From: Cognatundibacterium squillarum
GTDB lineage: Bacteria; Pseudomonadota; Gammaproteobacteria; Burkholderiales; Burkholderiaceae_D
Length of the DNA: 59,439 nt
Direction of reading: 5' to 3'
NCBI RefSeq assembly: GCF_014652435.1
Contig: NZ_BMYU01000009.1
Span: 1 to 59,439, forward strand
Part shown: positions 19,043-28,373 of the stretch, one piece after another
Layout of the letters: every line of letters starts with the position of its first letter
How positions within the stretch are numbered: position 1 is the stretch's first letter
Made by a program: the position numbers and the translations under genes
The notes under the pieces: generated by a model
The model's database searches: none
The model's input: the letters and a program-made list of their open reading frames with translations, nothing else
Told to the model about the DNA's origin: nothing

Positions 19043-21298
19043 ATGTCAAAAGAAACGCCAGTGTCCGCGTTCAAGCCGTATATTCCAGCCAACGCGCAAC
19101 TGCCGGAAATGACCGCCCGCGCCCTGATTATGGGTGTGGTGCTGGGGATGATTTTCGGTGCTTCGTCGCTGTATCTGGTGCTGAAAGTCGGTCTGACCGT
19201 CAGTGCTTCGATTCCGGTTGCTGTGATTGCGATCACGCTGTTCCGCCTCAGCAATAAGTTCGGTGCGAAAGATTCCACCATTCTGGAAAACAGTATTACT
19301 CAGACTGCCGGTTCTGCCGGTGAATCGCTGGCCTTCGGCCTTGGTGTGACGATGCCGGCCATTCTGATCCTGGGTTTCGATCTGGAAATTTCGCGCGTGA
19401 TGCTGGTTGGCTGTCTTGGTGGTTTGCTCGGTATTCTGCTGATGATTCCGATGCGCCGCACCATGATCGTGGAAAAACACGGCGAGCTGAAATATCCGGA
19501 AGGCACCGCCTGTGCGGAAGTACTGAAAGCCGCTGCCACTGAAACATCGCGTGAAGCAGCCGGTGAAGCCAGCAACCCGAATGCAGCAGAAGACGCTAAC
19601 CGCCGCGCGAAAATTATTTTCGGTGGCTTTGCAATCGGCCTGTTCTACAAAATTGCGAACGTTGCCCTGCGCGGCTGGAAAGACACGCCGGAAGTGACTT
19701 TTGGCGCGCCGCTGAAAGCCGGTTCGCTGGGCGCGGAAGTATCACCGGAATTGCTGGGCGTCGGTTATATCATCGGCCCGCGTATTGCTGCCGTTATGGC
19801 AGCGGGTGGCGTGATGTCCTATCTGCTGCTGATCCCGATGATTAAATTCTTCGGTGATGCACTGACCGTGCCACTGACACCGGGCACCAAGCTGATCAGC
19901 GAAATGTCGCCGCACGATATCCGCAGCGCCTACGTGCTGTACATCGGTGCCGGTGCCGTGGCTGCCGGTGGTCTGGTCAGTCTCGGTCGTGCAATGCCAA
20001 CCATCTGGCGCAGCCTGAGCGCAGGTCTGTCCGGCATGCGCGGCGGTAAGGCGCAAGTCGAATCTGTTCTGCGTACGGAACAGGATATTCCGCTGAAATG
20101 GGTAGTGATCGGTGCACTGGCGATTATCGCTGTGATCACGTTCGCGACACCGCTGCACATGAATTTCCTCGGTGCGCTGCTGATTCTGGTGTTCGGTTTC
20201 CTGTTTGCGACCGTATCTTCGCGCCTGACCGGTGAAATCGGTTCGTCGTCGAACCCGATTTCCGGTATGACGGTGGCGACTCTGCTGTTCACCTGCCTGA
20301 TTTTCCTGATCATGGGCTGGACCGGTGGCCAGTATTACGTAACCGCGCTGTCAGTTGGTGCGATCGTCTGTATCGCTTCCAGTAATGCCGGTACCACCTC
20401 GCAGGATCTGAAAACCGGTTATCTGGTCGGCTCCACGCCGCGTCTGCAGCAATATGCGATTCTGGCCGGTGCGTTTTCTTCTGCGCTGATTCTCGGCCCG
20501 ATTCTGCTGAAGCTGAACGATGCCGGTACGATTTATGTTCCGGCAGCACAAGTAGCACCGGCACTGAAAACCGATGCGACCCGTCTGACTGAAACCGCTG
20601 TGCTGCAAGGCCCTCAGGCTGAACAGGATAAAAATACTTACAAGGTCTGGCACAAAGCCGACAGCAATGGCGCACCTGCCGGTAAGTATCTGGTCAACAA
20701 TGAAGGTCAGGCTGTGTACCTGGTCGATCCGGGTATCAACGGCGCGTACAACAAGCGTCCTGACGGTACTGAAGTGAAGAAATTCGATGCACCGAAAGCC
20801 GTGCTGATGTCTTACATCATCAAAGGTATTCTGGATCAGCAACTGCCGTGGACGCTGGTTCTGTTCGGCGTGATGATTGCGCTGGTGCTGGAAATGTCCG
20901 GCATTCCTTCGCTGGCATTTGCTGTAGGCGTGTATCTGCCATTGTCATCGTCTGCACCGCTGTTTATCGGCGGCATGATCCGCTGGCTGGTAGATCGCCG
21001 TAATAACAAGCTGGATCAGTACAAAAACCTGAATGAAGAAGAAATGCAGGCTGCAGGCGACCGCAGCAATGGCGTTCTGCTGTCTTCCGGCTACATCGCC
21101 GGTGGCGCGCTGGCCGGTATCATCATCGCGTTCACTGCGGGTGTTCTGGTGGATCTGGATAAATCGCTCAATGACTGGGCGACTGCCAATAATCCATTCT
21201 TCAACGGCCCGAATGCGAATCTGCTGACCATGATTCCTTACGTGCTGATCGCAGCGGTGCTGTACTTCGTTGCGCGTGAAAAGAATAAAGCCAGCTGA
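19043..21298 (+). CDS. OPT-family oligopeptide transporter
   Basis: Protein of 751 residues with many membrane segments. The opening MTARALIMGVVLGMIFGASS and YPEGTACAEVLKAA are typical of the OPT/YSL superfamily, which imports peptides or metal chelates. A large loop at about residues 490-587, rich in charged and polar residues (YKVWHKADSNGAPAGKYLV), interrupts the membrane segments and probably lies outside the inner membrane. It stands alone: a 125-base gap before it and a strong terminator after it. Confidence 0.9.
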   Translation: MSKETPVSAFKPYIPANAQLPEMTARALIMGVVLGMIFGASSLYLVLKVGLTVSASIPVAVIAITLFRLSNKFGAKDSTILENSITQTAGSAGESLAFGLGVTMPAILILGFDLEISRVMLVGCLGGLLGILLMIPMRRTMIVEKHGELKYPEGTACAEVLKAAATETSREAAGEASNPNAAEDANRRAKIIFGGFAIGLFYKIANVALRGWKDTPEVTFGAPLKAGSLGAEVSPELLGVGYIIGPRIAAVMAAGGVMSYLLLIPMIKFFGDALTVPLTPGTKLISEMSPHDIRSAYVLYIGAGAVAAGGLVSLGRAMPTIWRSLSAGLSGMRGGKAQVESVLRTEQDIPLKWVVIGALAIIAVITFATPLHMNFLGALLILVFGFLFATVSSRLTGEIGSSSNPISGMTVATLLFTCLIFLIMGWTGGQYYVTALSVGAIVCIASSNAGTTSQDLKTGYLVGSTPRLQQYAILAGAFSSALILGPILLKLNDAGTIYVPAAQVAPALKTDATRLTETAVLQGPQAEQDKNTYKVWHKADSNGAPAGKYLVNNEGQAVYLVDPGINGAYNKRPDGTEVKKFDAPKAVLMSYIIKGILDQQLPWTLVLFGVMIALVLEMSGIPSLAFAVGVYLPLSSSAPLFIGGMIRWLVDRRNNKLDQYKNLNEEEMQAAGDRSNGVLLSSGYIAGGALAGIIIAFTAGVLVDLDKSLNDWATANNPFFNGPNANLLTMIPYVLIAAVLYFVAREKNKAS

Positions 21299-21325
21299 AT
21301 CACTGGCTGACTGACCCTGCCATGG

Positions 21326-21365
21326 AAAAGGCCGGATGTCGCGCTGACATCCGGCCTTTTTCTTT
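21326..21365 (+). terminator. Rho-independent terminator of the OPT gene
   Basis: A 15 bp perfect stem, AAAAGGCCGGATGTC (21326-21340) with GACATCCGGCCTTTT (21346-21360), ends in T residues. Confidence 0.93.
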
Positions 21366-21457
21366 ACCTGCAGATGCCCAGCGATTACAATGCGCCCTCT
21401 GAGCTGCCGTCCTGCCGGACCGCAGCATCTCTCACCCACAACTGCCCTGCCCATCCT

Positions 21458-21721
21458 ATGCAATCCAACGTTAAAGACCGGAATCAGAAAATCATTGCCC
21501 TTGACGATATCGTCCGCGTTGTCCATTTCAGTGAAGATTTCATTGATGCTTTTCCGGAAGATGAACAAATACTGATTTCTTCGATGGTGGGTCAGTTCTT
21601 CCGCGTAGTTGCGATTGATGAAGACGGCGCACCCTGCATCATGCGCGAATGGCACGACGAAAAAGGTCATCCGCAATCGCACGTGATTGCACTGGATGGT
21701 GACGAAGTCGAGAAAGTCTGA
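21458..21721 (+). CDS. Small conserved-looking hypothetical protein
   Basis: Protein of 87 residues from MQSNVKDRNQ. It is soluble and acidic (FSEDFIDAFPEDEQILISSM, ending ALDGDEVEKV). Codon use resembles the neighbours. I recognise no family or motif. There is no clear ribosome site. An earlier in-frame ATG at 21374 overlaps the preceding terminator area and is less likely. It stands alone between the OPT terminator and a dispersed repeat. Confidence 0.6.
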   Translation: MQSNVKDRNQKIIALDDIVRVVHFSEDFIDAFPEDEQILISSMVGQFFRVVAIDEDGAPCIMREWHDEKGHPQSHVIALDGDEVEKV

Positions 21722-21782
21722 GCCCGCAAAGGCTCACATTGTGCAGAAGTCCGCCTCAGGCAAAAATACCGGGGGTCCGGAA

Positions 21783-21845
21783 GCCCGGACTTTCTGCCGA
21801 CGTCAGGGAAAAAGCCGTTTTTTTCTGTGCAGAACTCCGCATTTG
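21783..21845 (+). repeat. Dispersed intergenic repeat, copy B
   Basis: Begins GCCCGGACTTTCTGCCGACG as in copy A, then a different middle (with a run of seven T), and ends CAGAACTCCGCATTTG. It lies just after the small hypothetical gene. The remaining bases to 21978 hold no gene I can support. Confidence 0.7.
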
Positions 21846-21978
21846 ACCTGTTTTTGAGCTCCCGGCCCCTCTTCACCCGTCTTTTACGGTATTTGCGGGT
21901 TACGTTTTTGCGCTTTCTGCACCCACCGGCAACAAACTCTGTGCAGACAGACTTCGCCGTTCCGGTTTCGAATCCGGA

Positions 21979-22024
21979 TAAAAAAACGGCCGGAGTCTGC
22001 ACGGTTGCAGCACTCAGGCCGTAT
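21979..22024 (-). terminator. Terminator of the flagellar flgKL unit
   Basis: On the minus strand a long, slightly imperfect stem (ACGGCC, GAGT, CTGCA against TGCAG, ACTC, GGCCGT) is followed by seven T residues. Confidence 0.85.
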
Positions 22025-22055
22025 CGCCCCGCTATGACAGCGAAACTCAGCTGGC

Positions 22056-23264
22056 TCAGTTGATATAGCTGAATAAGGACAGGTTGGCAGTCTTCACAAA
22101 GGATTGCTGCGCCGCCTGCAGTACAAACTGTTGCTGCGTCAGATCACTGATCGCTTTCACATAATCCACATCCTGAATTTCTGCGAGCGATTGTTTAAAG
22201 GCCAGACCTTTTGCGTCGCCTTCACTGTCCAGCGATTCCACTTCTTTCAGGCTCACACCGATCTGACCACGCGCAGTCAGTACATTGTTGAGCGATTTAT
22301 CCAGATTACCGTTCGCTTGCTGCAGTGCCGCCGTCAGGTCTTTTTTACCCGCTACGGTATTTACCGGCGTATTGAGCGCATTGACCAGATCCGTCAGTGT
22401 TTCAAAGATATTCTGATTTCCCGGCTGAACAGAAAATTTATCACCCGGTGCCGGTGCTGCCGGACTGCTGGTGATGGTCATATCGATGCCATCGAATGAA
22501 ATTGTGCCGCCGCTGACATACGGCGTGGCGGGCAAGACGGTAGCGCCTGTCGTCTTATTCACCACCGATACCTGCGTACCGGTAACGTCAAAATTCAGCT
22601 CATAATTCTGCCCGGTCAGTGCCGATGCATTGGCGATGCTTGCCGTCGCAACGCCCTGACCGATATTCGACGGATTCGGCTGCACGTTAAACGTCGTGGC
22701 AGCGGTACGGATATTGCCGAAAATCTGGTCACCGGACATCGTCAGCGGCAATTGTCTTGCGCTGTCCACTTGCAGATAACGCTGTCCCTGATCACCGTTG
22801 TAATTGGCGCCATTGATGGTTTTGCTGAATGGCGACGTCGTTGTTGAGTAACCGGAAAACAAATAGCCACCGGTACCATCCGTCGAATTCGCCAACCCCA
22901 TCAGATGGTCGAGATTGCCCTGCAATTCTGTCGCAATCGAAGCACGGTCGGAATCCGTCAGCACACCGCCACCCGCTTTGACGATCAGCGACTTAATGCT
23001 GTTCAGGGTATCCGTCACATTGCCCAGAACGCCGTCGGCAATACTCAGGGTATTGGTAATATTTTTACGGTTGGTCGCGAATTGTTCATTCATCGAATCC
23101 GCTTGCTGAATCACCAGCGCACGGGCGGAGCCAATCGGATCATCTTCCGGCGTCAGCACACGGCGTCCGGAGGAAATCTGCTGCTGGGTTTTGTTAATCC
23201 CAACCTGCAGATCACTCATTTTGTTGGTGGACGATGCAAAGATCGTATTAGTACTGATACGCAT
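22056..23264 (-). CDS. flgL: Flagellar hook-filament junction protein FlgL (HAP3)
   Basis: Protein of 402 residues joining hook and filament. The N-terminus (MRISTNTIFASSTNKMSDLQ, LTPEDDPIGSARAL) and C-terminus (AIQDLTQQQ-like segment, TANLSLFSYIN) are the conserved flagellin-like helices. The middle has a beta domain at about 217-282 (YELNFDVTG to PAPGDKFSVQPG) with the same pattern as the extra domains of FlgK. It starts eight bases after flgK in the same sigma-28 unit and ends at a terminator. Confidence 0.94.
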   Translation of the reverse strand: MRISTNTIFASSTNKMSDLQVGINKTQQQISSGRRVLTPEDDPIGSARALVIQQADSMNEQFATNRKNITNTLSIADGVLGNVTDTLNSIKSLIVKAGGGVLTDSDRASIATELQGNLDHLMGLANSTDGTGGYLFSGYSTTTSPFSKTINGANYNGDQGQRYLQVDSARQLPLTMSGDQIFGNIRTAATTFNVQPNPSNIGQGVATASIANASALTGQNYELNFDVTGTQVSVVNKTTGATVLPATPYVSGGTISFDGIDMTITSSPAAPAPGDKFSVQPGNQNIFETLTDLVNALNTPVNTVAGKKDLTAALQQANGNLDKSLNNVLTARGQIGVSLKEVESLDSEGDAKGLAFKQSLAEIQDVDYVKAISDLTQQQFVLQAAQQSFVKTANLSLFSYIN

Positions 23265-23272
23265 GATTCAAC

Positions 23273-25519
23273 CTATCTGCCGATATTCAGCAATGCATCA
23301 AATAACTGACTGGCAATCTGCATCAGTTTGCCAGCCGCCTGATAAGCCTGCTGATAACGAAGTAAATTTGCTGCTTCTTCATCCAGATTCACCCCGGATT
23401 CACTTTGTTGCGCAGCGACTGCCTGCTGCAGCATTTTGTTTTCAGAATCTTTGGTCACTGCCAGTTCGGCGGTTTTATTGCCGATCTGGCTCACAAACTG
23501 TGCATACGAACCCTGAATCGTGGTACTGCTGCCATTCATGATATTCGCGGTCTGAATTTTTGCCAGTTCCAGCGCATTTCGGTTATCACCACCGCCACTG
23601 CTGTTCGGACCTATATTAAACACGTCACCATTCGCCGGTGCGCCGGTCAGTGTGACACTGCTGCCGTTAAAACTGTAGGTAGCACCCGGTGTATAAGGAA
23701 CCGGTGTTCCGGCCGTATAAATCGTACTGCTGTTACCATTTTTGACGGTGACGTTTGCACCGGCCGGGAAACCAGACAAAGTATTGGTAGCGGACGCAAA
23801 CGTCAGCTTGGTTGCGGTTGCAGGGATTGCGCTACCCAGAGTGAATGCATCCCCGTTCGCCGGTGCTGCTGTGCCATTCGTAATTGAAAAGCTCATCCCT
23901 GCAACACTGATGGTTGCGCCGCTGGTGTACGGAACTGTTGCCGGCGGATTGTAATTGGTCTGGGTACCACCGCTCGTTACGGTCACCACCTGCCCTACCG
24001 GAAAACCTGTCAGGTTACCGCCGGAATACGTCAGCGTTACCGGCGAGGAAACAGTCGAAGTCTTAAACGCATCATCGGTTTTCACAGTACCAATGGTTGC
24101 TGTCGCAGAAGTGGTACTGGTCGCTACCGGTGAATCCTGAACACCATTCGATATTTTTCCGGTACCGGTATTGGTGCTCGGAATCGAGGTCGTCAGCGGT
24201 GCTGCTGCTGCAACTTTATTCGGATCGATAATCTGTACGGCAATGCCTGCTGCACCGTAAGCAGTCGGCTTAATCTGGAACTCATCACCGACTGCCGGTT
24301 GCGGTTGCGGTGGCTGCGGAAATTCAAAACGAACGCCATCTACGGTCATGGGCTGGGAAGTCCCGTTAGTGACAATGCCATCCGACATGCGCGTGATACG
24401 GTACTGACCTGCACCTGTGACCTGCAAACGATAATCACTGGTGGTCAGTTGCGATGCATCTGTCACGCTGGCCGTCAGCAAAGCCTGACTGGTATTCGCT
24501 GATGAAGGTTTCACCACCGGCGGGTCAATTTTGAAAAACTGGGTTCCGGCCTGACCGTTCAGATCCAGACCAAGCGTATGCTGATCGTTAAATGCCGATG
24601 CCACACCAATCGCAATGCGGCCTATCGAACTTTGTGCAGGATCGAGCGTATTGGCACGGAAATCAAACAGCCCACCCAGCTTACCGCCCGGCAAACCATT
24701 CTCAGGAATCTGCGTCAGTTTACCGTTTGAGGTGTACGCAATCTGCGTACGGGTAGGATCAGTCGGAGACACGCTGACTTGCAACTGATTCACAGAGCCA
24801 CCCAGCACAATCGGCTGGCCGTTACCAATAAAGACATTGTATTTATTGTCTTGCGGAATCACGGTCACTTTGGTCAGTTTGGATAATTCCGTCACAATCT
24901 GATCACGCTGATCCAGCAAATCATTTGGCGGTGAACCGGTTGTACTTTGTGATTTGGCAATCGTATCGTTCAGCGCAGCGAGTTCGGTTGCATACGCATT
25001 AATGCTGTTCACCGCAGTATTGATCTCGCCATTGATGTCGTTGCGGATCATATCCATACGACCCTGCAAGTCGTTCAGCCGGCTGGACAATGCCTGTCCG
25101 GTAGACAGGACTGACTGCCGTGCAGCCGCGCCTGCCGTACCATTCGGACTGGTAGACAGATTCTGTACTGCCTTAAAAAAATCCTGTAACGCGGGAGTTA
25201 CACCGGCCGACGAATCTGCAACCAGATTGTTAATCTGCTTGATCTGTGTGTAGTAGGCATCAATCTGACCTGTACTGGTCTGCGCGGCATTCACCTGCTG
25301 ACCGATAAACTGATTGTACTGACGCTGAATCAGACTGATCGATACCCCTTGCCCGACAAATGCGCCACCGAGATTTTGCGGTGCATTCGCGGTCTGAACC
25401 AGCACCTGTCTGCTGTAGCCCGGCGTTGCCGAGTTAGCAATATTGTGCCCGGTGGTGGTAATGCCCATCTGCGCAGCCTGCAAGGCGGTCTGGCCGATGT
25501 TCAGAATATTGGTACCCAT
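23273..25519 (-). CDS. flgK: Flagellar hook-associated protein FlgK (HAP1), enlarged
   Basis: Protein of 748 residues; E. coli FlgK is about 547. The N-terminal rod-like motif (GHNIANSATPGYSRQ) and C-terminal LLRYQQAYQAAGKLMQIA helices are intact. Between them three units of about 70 residues share the pattern ending GD-x-F: about 348-418, 493-563 and 571-638. The last two are clearly tandem copies (LTGFPVGQVVTV and LSGFPAGANVTV; APANGDAFTLG and APANGDVFNIG). A sigma-28 promoter lies upstream, making this a late gene. It forms the hook end of the hook-filament junction. Confidence 0.94.
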   Translation of the reverse strand: MGTNILNIGQTALQAAQMGITTTGHNIANSATPGYSRQVLVQTANAPQNLGGAFVGQGVSISLIQRQYNQFIGQQVNAAQTSTGQIDAYYTQIKQINNLVADSSAGVTPALQDFFKAVQNLSTSPNGTAGAAARQSVLSTGQALSSRLNDLQGRMDMIRNDINGEINTAVNSINAYATELAALNDTIAKSQSTTGSPPNDLLDQRDQIVTELSKLTKVTVIPQDNKYNVFIGNGQPIVLGGSVNQLQVSVSPTDPTRTQIAYTSNGKLTQIPENGLPGGKLGGLFDFRANTLDPAQSSIGRIAIGVASAFNDQHTLGLDLNGQAGTQFFKIDPPVVKPSSANTSQALLTASVTDASQLTTSDYRLQVTGAGQYRITRMSDGIVTNGTSQPMTVDGVRFEFPQPPQPQPAVGDEFQIKPTAYGAAGIAVQIIDPNKVAAAAPLTTSIPSTNTGTGKISNGVQDSPVATSTTSATATIGTVKTDDAFKTSTVSSPVTLTYSGGNLTGFPVGQVVTVTSGGTQTNYNPPATVPYTSGATISVAGMSFSITNGTAAPANGDAFTLGSAIPATATKLTFASATNTLSGFPAGANVTVKNGNSSTIYTAGTPVPYTPGATYSFNGSSVTLTGAPANGDVFNIGPNSSGGGDNRNALELAKIQTANIMNGSSTTIQGSYAQFVSQIGNKTAELAVTKDSENKMLQQAVAAQQSESGVNLDEEAANLLRYQQAYQAAGKLMQIASQLFDALLNIGR

Positions 25520-25568
25520 AGATTAACCTGTGTAGAGAGTCGCCGGTTTCAACCGGTTCGCATCAGGG

Positions 25569-25595
25569 TTTTCGGCGCAAAAGCATCAAACTTTA
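25569..25595 (-). promoter_or_regulatory. Sigma-28 (FliA) promoter for flgKL
   Basis: On the minus strand TAAAGTTT (25588-25595) is followed by 11 bases and GCCGAAAA (25569-25576). The sigma-28 consensus is TAAAGTTT, 11 bases, GCCGATAA. It lies 50 bases before the flgK start, in the only sizable gap of the flg array. Confidence 0.85.
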
Positions 25596-25642
25596 GCTGT
25601 TACCCTCAGGAAATCCGAAAAGACCTGTGATACCGGTCATTG

Positions 25643-26557
25643 TTACGCAGATAAAGTCTGCTTAATGATTTTTGTTAATTTAGCAGCATAGTTCGGATCG
25701 GTTGCATAACCGGCACGTTGCAATCCCTGTGCAAACTGCACAGCATCTTTTGCATTGGCGATCACGGATTCATAGCGCGGATTGCGGGTCAGCAAACGTG
25801 CATAATCTTTAAATGCATCTGCATAGCTGTCATAGGCTTTGAATTTTTCCACGCGGCGTTGTGCCACGCCGTTAATGTATTCCGTGGTGACGGCATCCAC
25901 GGTTTTGCCTTTCCAGTCTTTGGTTGCTTTCACACCAAAAATGTTGTGACTGTTTGTACCGTCCACCGTTTTAATTTCTTTTTTGCCCCAGCCGGTTTCT
26001 AATGCAGCCTGTCCGAGCATAAATTTGGCCGGAATACCGGTTTCACGACTGGCCTCTTCTGCATGTGCACCAAGCCGGTTCTGGAATTCACGAACATGGG
26101 CCGGACCGGAAGTAGCCGTCTGCACCTGACTGTCACTGGTTTGCGTTTCCATACGACGGTTTGCCAGATAGGCATCAATGCCGCGCGCCAGCGTATTGCC
26201 CACCGGCTGCGTTGTCTGCGTTCCGTTTTCCGGCTGCACTGCCTGCTGTAAAGACTGGTGCGTCAGCTGACGTACCAGCGCATCTGCCAACCCCATACCC
26301 TTATTCGCCATATGCTGCGATAACTGCTGATCCAGCATGGCAGTAAACGTTTTGGTTTGCTCAGAGTCAAAAATACCGTCCTGCCCGGAAGCCTGGCGCA
26401 TGGATTTCAGCATATTGTTCAGCAACAAAGCCTCAAACTGTTTGGCGGCAGCGCGCACAGACTCTTGCGAATTATCTTTCGCCTGAGAGCGCAGACCGTC
26501 CAGACTGCGCGTATCGAACGCAGCGGTACTGGTCGTGTAATCGTTGCCCCTGATCAT
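25643..26557 (-). CDS. flgJ: Flagellar rod assembly protein / peptidoglycan hydrolase FlgJ
   Basis: Two-domain protein of 304 residues. The N-terminal rod-scaffold domain includes AAAKQFEALLLNNMLKSMRQ (37-56). A linker leads to the C-terminal glucosaminidase domain (about 155-304), with E187 in GQAALETGWG as the likely catalytic acid and NIFGVKATKDWKGKTV as a family motif. It opens the cell wall so the rod can pass. It is the last gene of the long flgB operon, 11 bases after flgI. Confidence 0.95.
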   Translation of the reverse strand: MIRGNDYTTSTAAFDTRSLDGLRSQAKDNSQESVRAAAKQFEALLLNNMLKSMRQASGQDGIFDSEQTKTFTAMLDQQLSQHMANKGMGLADALVRQLTHQSLQQAVQPENGTQTTQPVGNTLARGIDAYLANRRMETQTSDSQVQTATSGPAHVREFQNRLGAHAEEASRETGIPAKFMLGQAALETGWGKKEIKTVDGTNSHNIFGVKATKDWKGKTVDAVTTEYINGVAQRRVEKFKAYDSYADAFKDYARLLTRNPRYESVIANAKDAVQFAQGLQRAGYATDPNYAAKLTKIIKQTLSA

Positions 26558-26568
26558 TGTATTCTCAC

Positions 26569-27678
26569 TCAGATAATTTCAAGGTCAGCACGCAATGCCC
26601 CGGCAGCTTTCATCGCCTGAAGAATCGCGAGTAAATCCTGCGGCGTTGCACCGATTGCGTTTAAAGCTTTCACCACATCCGCCAGCGAAGCGCCCGCCTT
26701 CAGCATCAGCAACTGCCCCGGATCTTTGGTAATACTGATATTGGAATTGGCAGTTGCCGTTGTCTGCCCTGCGGCCAGCGGATTCGGCTGACTGACACCG
26801 TTGTCAGTGCTAATCACCACTGACAGATTACCGTGCGCAACTGCGCAGGTTTCCAGTGTCACTGCCTGATTCATCACAATCGAACCGGTACGGGCATTCA
26901 GAATCACCTTGGCAGCCTGCTGCGCAGGCGTTACATCCAGACTTTCGAGCTGACCAAGAAACGCAATGCGCTGATCCGGAGAAGCCGGTGCACGCACCTG
27001 AATCGAACGACCATCCAGCGCCGCTGCCGTGCCTTGTCCGAAACGTCGGTTAATCGCATCCACTACTTTGCTGGCAGTCGAAAAATCTGCCTGATTCAGA
27101 TCGAGCTGTACCAGATCACCCTGCGTCAGAGGTGAGGCGACAGCGCGTTCTACGGTTGCGCCGCCGGAGATCCGCCCGACGCTCAGATGATTCACCTGCG
27201 CTTTTGCGCCGTTAGCAGCAGCACCAACCCCGCCAACCAGTACATTGCCCTGTGCCATGCCGTATATCTGGCCGTCCGCACCTTTGAGCGGCGTCATCAG
27301 CAAAGTCCCGCCACGCAGGCTTTTTGCATTACCCATCGAAGAAACTGTGACGTCCATTGCCTGCCCCGGCTGCGCAAACGGCGGAAGACTGGCAGTCACC
27401 ATCACAGCCGCAACGTTTTTCAACTGAAGACTGGTACCGGTCGGCAGACTGATACCCATTTGCTGCAACATACTGACGATACTCTGCACCGTAAACGGGG
27501 TCTGTGTCGTCTGATCACCGGTGCCATCCAGGCCGACAACCAGACCATATCCCAGCAACTGATTCTGACGCACACCCTGAATGCCGGCCAGATCTTTCAG
27601 ACGTTCTGCGTGTACTGTCGACGGCATCAGTGCGAAACTGATACAAGCGGCAAGCAGACATGTTGAGATGGCTTTCAT
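26569..27678 (-). CDS. flgI: Flagellar P-ring protein FlgI
   Basis: Periplasmic P-ring subunit of 369 residues with a signal peptide of about 24 residues ending STVHA. The conserved start of the mature protein (ERLKDLAGIQGVRQNQLLGYGLVVGLDGTGD) and the end (KALNAIGATPQDLLAILQAMKAAGAL) are both present. It sits 12 bases after flgH, which makes the L ring. Confidence 0.97.
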   Translation of the reverse strand: MKAISTCLLAACISFALMPSTVHAERLKDLAGIQGVRQNQLLGYGLVVGLDGTGDQTTQTPFTVQSIVSMLQQMGISLPTGTSLQLKNVAAVMVTASLPPFAQPGQAMDVTVSSMGNAKSLRGGTLLMTPLKGADGQIYGMAQGNVLVGGVGAAANGAKAQVNHLSVGRISGGATVERAVASPLTQGDLVQLDLNQADFSTASKVVDAINRRFGQGTAAALDGRSIQVRAPASPDQRIAFLGQLESLDVTPAQQAAKVILNARTGSIVMNQAVTLETCAVAHGNLSVVISTDNGVSQPNPLAAGQTTATANSNISITKDPGQLLMLKAGASLADVVKALNAIGATPQDLLAILQAMKAAGALRADLEII

Positions 27679-27690
27679 AAAAATCCCCGG

Positions 27691-28356
27691 TTACATTGGC
27701 AGCAGACTCTGGAAAAAACGACTCAGCATAGAACTGAATTCCGCCTTATCCAGTCGGGAGGTAGAACGATACTCAAACCGTGCATCTGCTACCTGGGTAG
27801 AATTCACAACATTTCCGGCAGCAATCGATGTGGGATTCACCACACCGGAAAAACGCACAAACTCTGCACCCTTATCAAACGCCAGCTGTTTTTCACCACT
27901 GACCAGCAAATTACCGTTCGGCAATACATCAATCACTGTAGCTGTAATCGTACCGGTGAAGGTATTGCTGGCAGTCTCTGCACCTTTTTCGTCTACCTTT
28001 GAAGCGGCGCTGGTACTCAGCGAGCCACGGGAAGTGACCGCTGTCCCCAAGCCAAATAAACTAGGTGTTGCCATCGATGTGCTTGCAGTTTTACTGCCGG
28101 AATTTGCACTGGATTTTGCAGCGGATGTTTTTTCGCTGATGTTAATCGTCAGCACATCACCCACCATCCGTGCACGGTTATCCTCATACATCGGACGGTA
28201 AGACGCACTCTGAAAAATCGCACCATTCACTTCGCGCATCGGCTTTGCTGTCTGCGCAGTCATCGACATTGGCTGATGCACAATCGGCGCCGGTGTTGTT
28301 GCACAAGCGGAAAGCAAAGCAATCACCGGAAGAATGATCAGAATCAGTTTTTTCAT
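27691..28356 (-). CDS. flgH: Flagellar L-ring lipoprotein FlgH
   Basis: Outer-membrane L-ring subunit of 221 residues. The signal ends in a lipobox, ALLSAC, with C18 as the lipidated residue. Conserved motifs include MVGDVLTINISEKTSA, LPNGNLLVSGEKQ and VRFSGVVNPTSI. I start at the ATG with GTGAGG as ribosome site; that GTG, at 28368, is in frame and would add four residues. Confidence 0.95.
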   Translation of the reverse strand: MKKLILIILPVIALLSACATTPAPIVHQPMSMTAQTAKPMREVNGAIFQSASYRPMYEDNRARMVGDVLTINISEKTSAAKSSANSGSKTASTSMATPSLFGLGTAVTSRGSLSTSAASKVDEKGAETASNTFTGTITATVIDVLPNGNLLVSGEKQLAFDKGAEFVRFSGVVNPTSIAAGNVVNSTQVADARFEYRSTSRLDKAEFSSMLSRFFQSLLPM

Positions 28357-28373
28357 GTCAGACCTCACTCACA

